This document shows, piece after piece, positions 44,747-54,351 of a stretch of 64,000 bases of DNA (positions within the stretch are counted from its first letter, which is position 1; each line of letters starts with the position of its first letter). Position numbers and translations under genes: made by a program. The notes under the pieces are model-generated. The model saw only the letters and a program-made list of their open reading frames with translations. It was not told where the DNA came from and did no database searches. Where the stretch lies: NCBI GenBank assembly GCA_016720425.1, contig JADKKQ010000003.1:124001-188000 (forward strand), given 5' to 3'. This stretch comes from Betaproteobacteria bacterium. GTDB taxonomy: Bacteria; Pseudomonadota; Gammaproteobacteria; Burkholderiales; Casimicrobiaceae.

Positions 44747-47700
44747 TCAAGCCTGGCGCACCGCGGAAATCCACTGCGCGGTCAGCTTCTCCTGCACCGA
44801 GTTCTGCTTCAGCCGGGCGTCGAGTCCGCGGAAATCGACCAGGTCCAGCGGCTGATCCTGGTTGAAGCACGAGAACACGTAGCTGACCTTACCCGTCGCC
44901 GGATCGCGATGCGGCTGCAGGCACTGCGCGCAGATCTCCTTCATCATGCACTGCATCGGTGAATTGATCGAACCGAACGCCAGGTGCCCCGGCTTGAGGA
45001 ACGGCGCCAGCACCGTGTGCCTCGCCGCGCCCACCGCGGCCATCATCCGGTCGGAGCCGATGGCGATGACGCGATCGCACTCGGCGAGCGAGGGCGCCGA
45101 GGCACCGAGCTCGCCGGCACCGTAAGCGCGGATCGCCTCGACGATGTTGCCGACGAAGCTTCGGTCCTGCGCCCGGCGCGGGGCGAAACCCGGGCCTTCG
45201 TCGCAGCACCAGACGACCGTGTCGGCGGCGGCCTCGATGTCGTCGACCTTGTAGCGATCCACCTGCTTCTTGTAGCCCGCGAAGTACAGCACCTTCGATC
45301 CCGCGCGCCGGAACGCCTGCCCGATCGAGAACAGCACCGCGTTGCCGAGCCCGCCGCCGACCAGCAGCACGGTCTCGCCCGCCTCGATCTCGGTCGGCGC
45401 CCCGGTGGGGCCCATCAGCACCACCGGCTCGCCCGGCCGCAGCGTGGCGCAAAGGTCCGACGAGCCCCCCATCTCCAGCACGATCGTCGACACGAGCCCC
45501 TGGTCGCGATCGACCCAGGCGCCGGTCAGCGCGAGGCCCTCCATCGCCAGCCGCGTGCCGTGCGCGCGCGGCGCCAGCGTCTCGAAATTCTGCAGCCGGT
45601 AGAACTGGCCGGGCTCGAAGCGCCGCGCGGCCGCGGGCGCGCGGACGACGACCTCGACGATGTTCGGCGTCAGGCGCAGGACACGAACGACGGTCGGGCG
45701 CAGTTCGTCGTCGAGCCGCGCGAAGAACGCTGCATCGCTGGCCGCGGATGCCGGCGCGACCTTCGCCAGCATCCGCGAGACGATCGGGTAGCCGAGCCTG
45801 GCGCCGCCCATCGCCTTGACCACGTTGCCGAAGAACGACGGGTGCAGGTCGCCGAAGAAGCTCGTCGCGCGGCCGTCCGGGCGGATCGCGGTGAGCACCG
45901 CCGGCCGCGCGGGCTTGGCCAGGCCCTTGACCGGGACGACGGGCGCGCCGTCCTCGTCGAGCAGGCGGAAGTACTTGCCGTCGAGGGCGAAATGCGCGCC
46001 ATCCTCGCGCGCGAGCACGGTGTTCGGCGACGTGCCCGCGGCGACCAGGATGGTGCGGGCGGGCAGCGTCACCGTCTCGGGTTCGGCCGCCGCGCCGTCG
46101 GTGCCGAACCGTCGGACCGCCACGCGCAGACCGGCGGCGTGCCCGTAGGCGTCGACGTCGATCGCCAGCGGCGTGAGGCCCTCGGCGAAGCGGATCCCTT
46201 CCTCCAGCGCCTTCTCGATTTCCTCGTGGTTCAGCGTGTACGACGGGCTGTCGACCAGCCGCTTGCGATAGGCGATCGTGGCGCCGCCCCATTGCTGCAG
46301 CATTTCGACGATGCGCGGCGCACGCCCTTCGGCCTGCGCCGCGGCGCGTTCGCGGCGCAACGCCTGGGCGTGCGCGATGAACTCGGCGCCGATCGAACGC
46401 TCCTCTTCGGTCCACGCGGCCTCGACGGCGGCCGCGCCCCGGCTCGCCGCCAGCACCTCGTAGCGCGACAGGAACTTCTCCACCTGCACCGGGTAGTACG
46501 CGAGCGACTCGGTCGCCGTGTCGATCGCCGTCAGGCCGCCGCCGATGACGACGACCGGCAGCCTGACCTGCATGTTGGTGATCGAGTCGCGCCGCGCCGC
46601 GCCGGTCAGCTGCAGCGCCATCAGAAAGTCGGAGGCGGTGCGCACGCCGCGGGCGAGCCCGTTGGGCAGGTCGAGCACCGTCGGTCGCCCGGCCCCGGCG
46701 GCGAGCGCCACGTGGTCGAACCCCAGCGCGAACGCGCCCTCGACGTCGAGCGTGCCGCCGAAGCGGGTTCCGCCGTACAGCGCGAAGCGATCACGGCGCT
46801 GCAGCAGCAGGCGCACGAGCTTGAGGAAGTTCTTGTCCCAGCGCACGGTGATCCCGTACTCGGCGACGCCGCCGAAGCCCGCCATCACCCGCTCGTCGAG
46901 CGGCTCGACCAGCGACGAAGCGTCGCGAACGGGCGCGAAGGGAACGCGGCGGCCGTCGACGGCGACGCCGGCCAGCGCTTCGTCCAGCGGCTCGATCTTG
47001 AGCCCGTCGATGCCGACCACCGTGTGGCCGTCGTTCAGCAGGAAGTGCGCCAGCGTGAAGCCGGCCGGGCCCATGCCGACGACCAGCGCCCGCCGCCCGG
47101 TCGCCGCCGCCGGGCGCGGCCGGCGGAGGTTGAGGGGATTCCAGCGCGTCAGCAGCGAGTAGATCTCGAAGCCCCAGGGCAGCGCGAGCACGTCCTTGAG
47201 GATGCGCGTCTCGGCCTGCGGGATGTCGACCGGATCGGTCTTCTGGTAGATGCACGACTTCATGCAGTCGTTGCAGATCCGGTGCCCGGTCGCCGCGACC
47301 AGCGGATTGTCGACGCAGATCACGGCCAGCGCGCCCAGCGGCACGCCCTCGGCGCGCAGCTTGTGGAACTCCGAGATCTTCTCCTCCAGCGGGCAGCCCG
47401 CCAGCGTGACGCCGAACGGGCTCTTCTTGAACGGGTTCTCGAACACCGCGCCGTCGGCGGGCTTCTTCTCCGGCAGCCCGTGCGAGCAGGAGTCCTTCCC
47501 CTGCTCGTGGCACCAGATGCAGTAGTGGGACTGGTCGAGCGCGGCGGTGAGGTCCATGCCGGCATCGGTCAGCGCGAAGCCCTCGCGCCGGCGCACGTGG
47601 TCGCCGGCGAGCTTCCAGGCGGGGACGCCGTGCACGGTCGTCTGCTCCAGCGGCACGAGCTGCATGTAGTCGAGCTTGCGCGGCGCGCGGAAGAGCACGC

Positions 47701-48274
47701 CGGCGCGGTGCGCGGCACGCCCTGCCGGCGTGTGGGCCGCCCAGGCCGCGTAGCGCAGCGCCAGGTCGAGCGCCGCCGCGTGCGCGGTCTCGTCCTGCTG
47801 CCACCGCGTCACCGCTTGCGCGAACGCGAGCTCGCCGTCGGTGCCGGTGACCGGGCCGCCGATGGCCTGCTCGAGTTCACGGCGCAGCGCAGGGCCGTCG
47901 AAGCCGGCGGCGACCTCGGCCTTGTGGGCGTTCATCGCCTTGCGCTGCACGAAGAGCCGCTTGACGGCGTAGAGCGGCGCGAGCTCGTGGTGGCGCGCGG
48001 CCAGCGCGCGCATCTCGGCGGCGATGCCGAACAGTTCGGCGAGGAAGTCCTCGAGGTGCGGCGCCACCGCGATCAGCAGCGCGGACTCGTCCTTGCCCGT
48101 GAGCTGCGCGGAGTCGCGGCGCGCGGTGTCGAGCCGGGTCGCGAGTTCCGCGTCGGCGTGGCGCAGGTGATCGACGAACAGCGCGTCGATGCGTTCGGCG
48201 CCGTCGACGCTGTAGAGATCGGCGAACGCGAGGCCGTGGGGAAGGTCGAGCCGTGGCAGGGAGGCGGTGGGCAT
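44747..48274 (-). CDS. Fused GltD-like / PyrK-like iron-sulfur flavoprotein (1,175 residues)
   Basis: Four parts are visible. Residues 1-250 are helical with no recognised motif. Residues about 255-380 hold many cysteines: HYCIWCHEQGKDSCSHG, AGCPLEEK, and ICNDCMKSCIYQKTDP, likely iron-sulfur ligands. Residues about 405-820 are a glutamate-synthase-small-subunit-type FAD/NAD(P) oxidoreductase (VVGMGPAGFTLAHFLLNDGH, VVIGGGLTAIDTATES). From about 870 an FNR/PyrK-like reductase follows: RRFEPGQFYRLQNFE, VLLVGGGLGNAVLFSIGQAF, and a [2Fe-2S] motif CMMKEICAQCLQ plus a later Cys. It should move electrons between NAD(P)H and a partner by two flavins, possibly bifurcating; partner unknown. ATG 48274 lacks a clear ribosome site. 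Confidence 0.8.
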   Translation of the reverse strand: MPTASLPRLDLPHGLAFADLYSVDGAERIDALFVDHLRHADAELATRLDTARRDSAQLTGKDESALLIAVAPHLEDFLAELFGIAAEMRALAARHHELAPLYAVKRLFVQRKAMNAHKAEVAAGFDGPALRRELEQAIGGPVTGTDGELAFAQAVTRWQQDETAHAAALDLALRYAAWAAHTPAGRAAHRAGVLFRAPRKLDYMQLVPLEQTTVHGVPAWKLAGDHVRRREGFALTDAGMDLTAALDQSHYCIWCHEQGKDSCSHGLPEKKPADGAVFENPFKKSPFGVTLAGCPLEEKISEFHKLRAEGVPLGALAVICVDNPLVAATGHRICNDCMKSCIYQKTDPVDIPQAETRILKDVLALPWGFEIYSLLTRWNPLNLRRPRPAAATGRRALVVGMGPAGFTLAHFLLNDGHTVVGIDGLKIEPLDEALAGVAVDGRRVPFAPVRDASSLVEPLDERVMAGFGGVAEYGITVRWDKNFLKLVRLLLQRRDRFALYGGTRFGGTLDVEGAFALGFDHVALAAGAGRPTVLDLPNGLARGVRTASDFLMALQLTGAARRDSITNMQVRLPVVVIGGGLTAIDTATESLAYYPVQVEKFLSRYEVLAASRGAAAVEAAWTEEERSIGAEFIAHAQALRRERAAAQAEGRAPRIVEMLQQWGGATIAYRKRLVDSPSYTLNHEEIEKALEEGIRFAEGLTPLAIDVDAYGHAAGLRVAVRRFGTDGAAAEPETVTLPARTILVAAGTSPNTVLAREDGAHFALDGKYFRLLDEDGAPVVPVKGLAKPARPAVLTAIRPDGRATSFFGDLHPSFFGNVVKAMGGARLGYPIVSRMLAKVAPASAASDAAFFARLDDELRPTVVRVLRLTPNIVEVVVRAPAAARRFEPGQFYRLQNFETLAPRAHGTRLAMEGLALTGAWVDRDQGLVSTIVLEMGGSSDLCATLRPGEPVVLMGPTGAPTEIEAGETVLLVGGGLGNAVLFSIGQAFRRAGSKVLYFAGYKKQVDRYKVDDIEAAADTVVWCCDEGPGFAPRRAQDRSFVGNIVEAIRAYGAGELGASAPSLAECDRVIAIGSDRMMAAVGAARHTVLAPFLKPGHLAFGSINSPMQCMMKEICAQCLQPHRDPATGKVSYVFSCFNQDQPLDLVDFRGLDARLKQNSVQEKLTAQWISAVRQA

Positions 48275-48586
48275 GGTCGTAGAAGAAGCGGTGGCCACCG
48301 GGGGGGGCGGGCCGAGCCGGTGGCGGGGGTCGCGGCGAGCGCGTGGGTGGGCGGGAAGCGCGCATTTTACCCTGCCCCGCTGCGTGCCCTGGACGGCGGC
48401 GCTTGGCCGCCCTGGACGTGCCGATTCCGCTTCGGAGCCGTCGAGCCGCGACCCGGCACCGATTTCCGTACAATGGACTACTGCCGACACCACGCGACGG
48501 CGCGCCGCCGCGGACGTCAACCGCGCCGGTCGCGCCGGCGTTGTGGCGATCCACGGCGCGCACCGCGCCCACTCTTCGGAGCCTCG
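48275..48586. other. Divergent promoter region between the flavoprotein and ABC transporter genes
   Basis: No gene is seen. GCCACCGG (48294-48301) pairs with CCGGTGGC (48317-48324) to form a stem-loop 20 bases before the flavoprotein ATG, with a run of eight G at 48300-48307. On the plus strand TACAAT at 48469-48474 may be the -10 of the transporter operon, 112 bases before its ATG; the -35 is unclear. Confidence 0.45.
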
Positions 48587-49792
48587 ATGAACCGTTCTCT
48601 CCGCCTGCACCTCCTGGCCGCCGTCGCCGCGCTGGCGACGGTGCTGTCGCCAGCCGCGGCCGCCCAGCCGATCAAGCTCGGCGAGCTCAACAGCTACAAG
48701 ACCTTTCCGGCGTTCCTCGAGCCGTACAAGAAGGGGATGGATCTGGCGCTCGAGGAGATCAACGCCGCCGGCGGCGTCCTCGGCCGACCGCTGGCCATCG
48801 TCTCGCGCGACGACAACGGCAGCCCGGGCGATGCCGTCCGCGTCGCCGAGGAGCTCGTCACCCGGGAAAAGGTCGTGCTGCTGATGGGCACCTTCCCGTC
48901 CAACGTCGGGCTGGCCGTCGCCGACCTCGCCAAGCAGCGCAAGATCCTGTTCCTGGCGGCCGAGCCGCTGACCGACAAGATCGTCTGGGAGAACGGCAAC
49001 CGCTACACGTTCCGGCTGCGCGCCTCGACGTACATGCAGACGGCGATGCTGGCCCCCGAGGCGGCGAAGCTGGGCAGGAAGCGCTGGGCCATCGTCTACC
49101 CGAACTACGAGTACGGCCAGGCGGCGACCCAGGCGTTCAAGAAGCAGATGATGGCATTGCAGACGGGCGGCATCGAGTTCGTCGAGCAGGCGGTGCCGCT
49201 GGGCAAGATCGACGCCGGGCCGGTCGTCCAGGCGCTCGCCGACGCCCGGCCCGACGCGATCTTCTCGTCGCTGTTCGGCACCGATCTCGCCCGCTTCGTC
49301 CGCGAAGGCGAGCTGCGCGGGCTGTTCCGCGATCGCCCGGTCTTCAATCTGCTCGGCGGCGAGCCCGAATACCTCGACCCGCTGAAGGACGAAGCGCCGG
49401 TCGGCTGGTGGGTCACCGGCTATCCGTGGTACGCGATCGACACGCCGCCGCACCGCCGGTTCCGCGATGCCTACCAGGCCCGGTACAAGGACTACCCGCG
49501 GCTGGGCTCGGTCGTCGGCTACAGCACCGTTCAGGCGGCCGCGGCCGCGCTGCGCAAGGCCGGGTCCACCGACACCGAGAAGCTCGTCGCGGCGATGAAG
49601 GGGCTGGCCTTCGACTCGCCGTTCGGCAAGGTCAGCTTTCGCGCGCTCGATCACCAGTCGACGATGGGCGCGTACGTCGGCCGCACCGCGCTCAAGGACG
49701 GCAAGGGAGTGATGGTCGATTGGCGCTACGCCGACGGCAAGGACCACCTGCCGTCGGACGACGCGGTGAAGGCGATGCGTCCGGCGGATTGA
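48587..49792 (+). CDS. Branched-chain amino acid type ABC transporter substrate-binding protein
   Basis: 401 residues, periplasmic-binding protein of the LivJ/amide-binding family. Signal peptide residues 1-27 (HLLAAVAALATVLSPAAAA) are followed by QPIKLGELNSY. Conserved LivJ features: GMDLALEEINAAGGVLGRPL, AVRVAEELVTREKVVLLMGT, and KRWAIVYPNYEYGQAA. The ligand may be an amino acid, amide or aromatic acid; aromatic acids would fit the neighbourhood but this is speculation. It is the first gene of the transporter operon. Confidence 0.92.
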   Translation: MNRSLRLHLLAAVAALATVLSPAAAAQPIKLGELNSYKTFPAFLEPYKKGMDLALEEINAAGGVLGRPLAIVSRDDNGSPGDAVRVAEELVTREKVVLLMGTFPSNVGLAVADLAKQRKILFLAAEPLTDKIVWENGNRYTFRLRASTYMQTAMLAPEAAKLGRKRWAIVYPNYEYGQAATQAFKKQMMALQTGGIEFVEQAVPLGKIDAGPVVQALADARPDAIFSSLFGTDLARFVREGELRGLFRDRPVFNLLGGEPEYLDPLKDEAPVGWWVTGYPWYAIDTPPHRRFRDAYQARYKDYPRLGSVVGYSTVQAAAAALRKAGSTDTEKLVAAMKGLAFDSPFGKVSFRALDHQSTMGAYVGRTALKDGKGVMVDWRYADGKDHLPSDDAVKAMRPAD

Positions 49793-49829
49793 GCGCAGGC
49801 ACCGTCCGCGGCCGACGCACGCCCCGCGC

Positions 49830-51710
49830 ATGACGCTCGCGTCGCTCCTTGCCCAGCTGCTCAACGGACTGGCCGGCGCCTCGTCGCTGTTCCTGGTGGC
49901 GGCCGGGCTGACGCTGATCTTCGGCGTCAGCCGGGTCGTCAACTTCGCCCACGGCTCGCTGTACATGCTGGGGGCCTACGTCGCCTGGACGTCGGTCGCG
50001 TGGTTCGGTCGAGGGCCGGTGGGGTTCTGGGGCGGCGTCCTGCTGGCGACGCTGGTCGTCGCCGCGATCGGGGCGCTGGTCGAGAGCCTGCTGCTGCGGC
50101 GGATCTACGCGGCTCCAGAGCTGCTGCAGCTCGCCGCGACCTTCGGCGTCGTTCTCATCGTCCGCGACCTGACGCTCGCGACCTGGGGGGCCGAGGACCT
50201 GCTGGGGCCGCGGGCCGCGGGCTTTGCCGGCGTCGTCGACCTGTTCGGGCGCGCGACCCCGACCTACGAGTTGCTGCTCATCGTCGTCGGACCGCTGGTG
50301 CTGGCCGGCCTGTGGTGGCTGCTGGTGCGCACCCGCTTCGGCGTGCAGATCCGCGCGGCCACCGAGAACCGGGCGCTGGTGGGGGCGCTCGGGATCAACG
50401 AGGCCCGGCTGTTCACGCAGGTGTTCGCGCTGGGGGCCGGCCTCGCGGGACTGGCCGGGGCACTGCAGCTGCCGCGCGAGCCGGCGAATCTCGGCATGGA
50501 CCTCGCGATCATCGCCGAGGCCTTCGTCGTCACGGTGGTCGGCGGGCTGGGCTCGATCACCGGCGCGTTTCTCGCCGCCCTGCTCATCGGCCTGGTCAAG
50601 GCGCTGTGCGTGGTCGTCGGCACGGTCGAGTTCGGTGGGTTCGCGATCGCTTTTCCCAAGCTCACGCTGGTCGCCGAGTTCGTGGTCATGGCGATCGTCC
50701 TCGCGGTGCGTCCCTACGGCCTGCTCGGCCAGCCGGCCGTGATCCCCGCGACGACGCCGGTCGCCGAGTTTCGCGCGCTGATCCGCCCGCCCGGGCGCCG
50801 CAGCCTCGCCGCCGCGCTCGCGCTCGCCGCCGTCGCCGCGCTGCTGCCGTTCACCGGTGACGAGTATCGGCTGATCCTGGCCACCGACATCCTGGTGCTC
50901 GCCGTCTTCGCGGCCAGCCTGCAGTTCCTCATGGGCGGCGGGGGCATGGCGTCGTTCGGCCACGCGGCGTATTTCGGCCTGGGCGCCTACGGTGCGGCAC
51001 TCGCGTTCAAGCACGGGGCGCCGATGGCCTTCGCGCTGGCGGCGGCGCCTGCGGCCGCGCTCGTCGGTGCGGTGATCTTCGGCTGGTTCTGCGTGCGCCT
51101 GTCCGGCGTCTATCTCGCGATGCTGACGCTCGCGTTCGCCCAGATCGTGTGGTCGATCGCCTTTCAATGGGACGCGGTCACCGGCGGCTCGAACGGCCTG
51201 GTGGGGATCTGGCCGGCCCCGCTGCTCGCCGACAAGCGCGACTACTTCTGGTTCGTCCTGACACTGGCCGGCGCCGCGCTCGCGGCCATCGCGTGGCTGG
51301 CGCAGACCCCGCTCGGCTACGCGCTGCGCGGAAGCCGCGACTCGGCCCTGCGCGCCGAGGCGCTGGGCATCGACGTCCGCCGCACGCAGTGGATGGCGTT
51401 CGCGATCGCCGGCACCTTCGCCGGGCTCGCCGGCGGACTGCACGTCTTCTCGAAGGGCAGCCTGTCGCCGGAGACGCTGGCGATTCCCCGCTCCGTCGAC
51501 GCGCTGGTGATGGTGCTGCTGGGCGGTCTCAACGCCATCGCCGGCCCGTTGCTCGGCGCCGCCGCCTTCACGCTGCTGCAGGACGGGCTCGCACGCGCGA
51601 CCGACTACTGGCGCGCGGTGCTCGGTGCCGCGATCCTGCTGATCGTGCTGCTGGCGCCGATGGGCATCGGCGGCGCGCTGCAGCGCCTGTTCGCCCGGGG
51701 CGCCCGGTGA
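49830..51710 (+). CDS. Fused LivH-LivM ABC permease
   Basis: 626 residues, both inner-membrane permeases in one chain. The LivH half (1-300) has GLTLIFGVSRVVNFAHGSLYM and the EAA-like loop RAATENRALVGALGINEARLF. The LivM half (from about 320) has GGGGMASFGHAAYFGLGAYG and SRDSALRAEALGIDVRRTQW. About 15-17 hydrophobic segments are seen. The stop overlaps the ATPase GTG start. The fusion forces 1:1 stoichiometry of the two permease halves. Confidence 0.9.
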   Translation: MTLASLLAQLLNGLAGASSLFLVAAGLTLIFGVSRVVNFAHGSLYMLGAYVAWTSVAWFGRGPVGFWGGVLLATLVVAAIGALVESLLLRRIYAAPELLQLAATFGVVLIVRDLTLATWGAEDLLGPRAAGFAGVVDLFGRATPTYELLLIVVGPLVLAGLWWLLVRTRFGVQIRAATENRALVGALGINEARLFTQVFALGAGLAGLAGALQLPREPANLGMDLAIIAEAFVVTVVGGLGSITGAFLAALLIGLVKALCVVVGTVEFGGFAIAFPKLTLVAEFVVMAIVLAVRPYGLLGQPAVIPATTPVAEFRALIRPPGRRSLAAALALAAVAALLPFTGDEYRLILATDILVLAVFAASLQFLMGGGGMASFGHAAYFGLGAYGAALAFKHGAPMAFALAAAPAAALVGAVIFGWFCVRLSGVYLAMLTLAFAQIVWSIAFQWDAVTGGSNGLVGIWPAPLLADKRDYFWFVLTLAGAALAAIAWLAQTPLGYALRGSRDSALRAEALGIDVRRTQWMAFAIAGTFAGLAGGLHVFSKGSLSPETLAIPRSVDALVMVLLGGLNAIAGPLLGAAAFTLLQDGLARATDYWRAVLGAAILLIVLLAPMGIGGALQRLFARGAR

Positions 51711-52459
51711 CCGAGCCGCTGCTGGCAGTGACCGGGCTGCGCAAGGCCTTCGGCGGCGTGGCCGCCGTCGACGACGTGTCGTTCAGCGTGGCCGCCGGCG
51801 AGATCGTGGCGCTGATCGGCCCGAACGGCGCCGGCAAGAGCACCTGCTTCAACCTGATCAACGGCCAGCTCGCGCCCGATGCCGGCAGCGTGCGGCTGGG
51901 CGGAACGGCCATCGGCGGCGCGGCGCCGCGCGCCATCGCCCGCCTGGGCGTCGGCCGGACGTTCCAGGTCGCGGCGACCTTCGCCTCGATGACGGTCCGC
52001 GAGAACGTGCAGCTCGCGCTGCTCGCCCACGCCGGAGCGCAGCACCAAATCGGCCGCCGTGCGACGACGGCGCTCGCGGCCGAAGCCGACGCCCTGCTCG
52101 AACAGGTGCGCATGGCGCGCTTCGCCGACCAGGGCTGCGCAACGCTCGCGTACGGCGACGCCAAGCGCGTCGAACTCGCCCTCGCCCTCGCCAACGCGCC
52201 CCGCCTGCTGCTGATGGACGAGCCGACGGCGGGCATGTCGCCGAATTCGCGCAACCGGATGATGCAGCTCGCCGCCGATCTGGCGCGACAGACGCGGGTC
52301 GCGGTGCTGTTCACCGAGCACGACATGGACGTCGTCTTCGGCCATGCCGACCGGGTCATCGTGCTCGATCGCGGACGGATCATCGCCGAAGGCCCGCCGG
52401 CGGCGATCCGCAACGAGCCGCGGGTGCGGGCGGTCTATCTCGGCGATGACGAGGCGTGA
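51707..52459 (+). CDS. livG: Branched-chain amino acid type ABC transporter ATPase (LivG)
   Basis: 250 residues. Walker A is GPNGAGKST near 38, the LivG-type signature is LAYGDAKRVELALALA, and Walker B is LLLMDEPTAGMSP. The switch His is in TEHDMDVVFGHAD. Start GTG 51707 overlaps the permease stop (GTGA). No LivF ATPase follows; the next gene is on the other strand, so the second ATPase must lie elsewhere or LivG acts as a homodimer. Confidence 0.92.
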   Translation: MTEPLLAVTGLRKAFGGVAAVDDVSFSVAAGEIVALIGPNGAGKSTCFNLINGQLAPDAGSVRLGGTAIGGAAPRAIARLGVGRTFQVAATFASMTVRENVQLALLAHAGAQHQIGRRATTALAAEADALLEQVRMARFADQGCATLAYGDAKRVELALALANAPRLLLMDEPTAGMSPNSRNRMMQLAADLARQTRVAVLFTEHDMDVVFGHADRVIVLDRGRIIAEGPPAAIRNEPRVRAVYLGDDEA

Positions 52460-52480
52460 CGGGACGCCCCGAGCGCGAGT

Positions 52481-52506
52481 GCCGGGGTGCGCCGCACGAA
52501 GCCGGC
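52481..52506. terminator. GC-rich hairpin between convergent genes
   Basis: GCCGG-g-GTGCG-c-CGCAC-gaa-GCCGGC forms a stem-loop between the LivG stop (52459) and the metC-like stop (52556). It follows GGGACGCCCCGAGCGCGAG, a copy of the element at 19976 that precedes the other convergent hairpin. No U-tract is seen. Confidence 0.4.
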
Positions 52507-52555
52507 CCCACCCTTCCGGTCTCCCCCCCGCCGCCGCGCGGGCGTTGCCCAGCCG

Positions 52556-53734
52556 TCAGCCGGCGAGGCGCGCGAGGCCGGCTGCGAGGTCGGCGATGAG
52601 GTCGTCCGGATCCTCGAGGCCGATGGAGAGGCGCAGACACGGACCGCCCGCGTCCCAGCGCGTCGCCGTGCGGACTTTTTCCGGCCAGATCGGGATGGCG
52701 AGGCTCTCGAAACCGCCCCAGCTCCAGCCCATCCGGAACAGCCTGAAGCCGTTCAGCAGCGCATCGACGCGTTCCTTGGCCACCGGCTGCAGCACCACGG
52801 CGAACAGGCCGGTGGCCCCGCTGAAGTCGCGGCGCCACAGCGCGTGGCCGCGCGCGCCGGGCAGCGCCGGATAGATCACTTCCTTCACCTCGGGCCGCGC
52901 GGCGAGCCACTGCGCGACCTTCAGCGCGCTCACCTGGTGGCGGGCGAGACGAGTAGGCAATGTCCGCAGCCCGCGCAGGGCGAGAAAGCAGTCGTCGCTG
53001 GACGCGGTCACGCCCAGGTCGGTCCACAGCCGGTGCACCGCGGGCGTCGTGGCCGCGTTGGTCAGGATCAGGCCCAGCAGCACGTCCGAGTGCCCGCCGA
53101 TGTACTTGGTGGCCGCGTGCACCGAGACGTCGACGCCCCGTGCGAACGACGGAAAGAAGAACGGCGTCGCCCAGCTGTTGTCCAGCACCACCCACGCGCC
53201 GCACCGGTGCGCCGCCTCGGCGATCGCCGGAACGTCCTGCACCTCGAAGGTCAGCGACCCCGGCGATTCGGTGAACACCACCCGGGTGTTCGCGCGCATC
53301 TCACGCTCGATCGCCGCGCCGACCGTCGGATCGTAATAGGTCACTTCGACACCGAAGCGCGCGAGGTGGAGGTCGCAGAAGCGGCGGGTCGGGCCGTAGA
53401 CGGAATCGGTGACCAGCAGGTGATCGCCGGGCTTCAGCAAGGCGAGCAGCGGCAGCGTCGTCGCCGTGAGCCCGGAGGGCACCGCGAAGGCGGCATGCGC
53501 GCCCTCGATGGTGGCGACGGCGGACTGCAGGTCGGTGACGGTGGGCACGCCGTGCAGTCCATAGCTCAAGCCCTCGTATTCGCCGCGCGCCGACTGCTCG
53601 AGATCGGCGACGGTCGGGAACAGAATGGTCGAAGCCCGGAAGACCGGCGTGTTGACGGCGCCGAGGAAGCGCTGCGGGTCGCGCCCGAGATGACTCGCGA
53701 GCGTCGCCGGACGCAGGTCGCGGCTATCGCCCAT
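52556..53734 (-). CDS. PLP-dependent cystathionine beta-lyase / gamma-synthase family enzyme
   Basis: 392 residues, Cys/Met metabolism PLP fold. The Schiff-base lysine is in HAATKYIGGHSD near 207. Other signatures are SYGLHGVPTVTDLQSAVATI (substrate channel), VVFTESPGSLTFEVQD and VVLDNSWATPF with the PLP Asp. The GPTRRF and DLGVTAS regions look more like MetC (cystathionine beta-lyase) than gamma-synthase; that is a judgement. The ATG at 53734 overlaps the gluconokinase end by 11 bases. Confidence 0.85.
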   Translation of the reverse strand: MGDSRDLRPATLASHLGRDPQRFLGAVNTPVFRASTILFPTVADLEQSARGEYEGLSYGLHGVPTVTDLQSAVATIEGAHAAFAVPSGLTATTLPLLALLKPGDHLLVTDSVYGPTRRFCDLHLARFGVEVTYYDPTVGAAIEREMRANTRVVFTESPGSLTFEVQDVPAIAEAAHRCGAWVVLDNSWATPFFFPSFARGVDVSVHAATKYIGGHSDVLLGLILTNAATTPAVHRLWTDLGVTASSDDCFLALRGLRTLPTRLARHQVSALKVAQWLAARPEVKEVIYPALPGARGHALWRRDFSGATGLFAVVLQPVAKERVDALLNGFRLFRMGWSWGGFESLAIPIWPEKVRTATRWDAGGPCLRLSIGLEDPDDLIADLAAGLARLAG

Positions 53735-54227
53735 CGGACGGCGAGCCGGGGGCCAGACGCTGCCGGATGAACTCGACCTGGGCGGCGACCGGCAGCGTGA
53801 TGTCGACGTCGATGGCATCGACCGGCGGTTCGAGTGTCGCCAGCTGACTGTCCAGCAGCGTCAAGGGCATGTAGTGGTCGCGGCGCGCGGCGATCCGCGC
53901 CGCAAGCGTCGCCCGGTCCCCGCGCAAGTGAACGAAGCGCAACTTGCCGGCGGCCGCCAGCCGATCGCGATACGCCTGCTTCAGCGCCGAACAGGCGAGC
54001 ACCGCGTTGCCCCCGCGGCGCTCGAGGGCGCCCATTTCGGCCGCCAGCCGGTCGAGCCAGGGCCAGCGGTCGTCGTCGGTGAGTGGAATGCCGGCCGCCA
54101 TCTTCGCGACGTTGGCGGCAGGATGAAAACTGTCGGCGTCGAAGAACGGCCAGCCGCACGCCGCGGCCAGCGCCTCGCCGACGGTCGTCTTGCCGCAGCC
54201 GCAGACGCCCATCACGACGACGATCAC
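53724..54227 (-). CDS. gntK: Gluconokinase
   Basis: 167 residues with GTG start at 54227, supported by the upstream GGGGGATG. Phosphorylates D-gluconate to 6-phosphogluconate. P-loop VVMGVCGCGKTTVGEALAAA is near 4-23; the conserved FFDADSFHPAANVAKMAAG, LTDDDRWPWLDRL and ACSALKQAYRDRL are all present. No gluconate permease is adjacent. It is translationally coupled to the metC-like gene, a pairing that does not suggest shared metabolism. Confidence 0.92.
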   Translation of the reverse strand: MIVVVMGVCGCGKTTVGEALAAACGWPFFDADSFHPAANVAKMAAGIPLTDDDRWPWLDRLAAEMGALERRGGNAVLACSALKQAYRDRLAAAGKLRFVHLRGDRATLAARIAARRDHYMPLTLLDSQLATLEPPVDAIDVDITLPVAAQVEFIRQRLAPGSPSDGR

Positions 54228-54351
54228 GCGGTCATCCCCCGGCGGCGGAGGGCGCGCCGGCGGCCGGCACGGCGGACCCGCGCTGCGGCGACTCGATGGC
54301 TTCGGTTCACGCGTCGATGCTACCGAATCCCGCAGACCGCGCCAACCGAAA

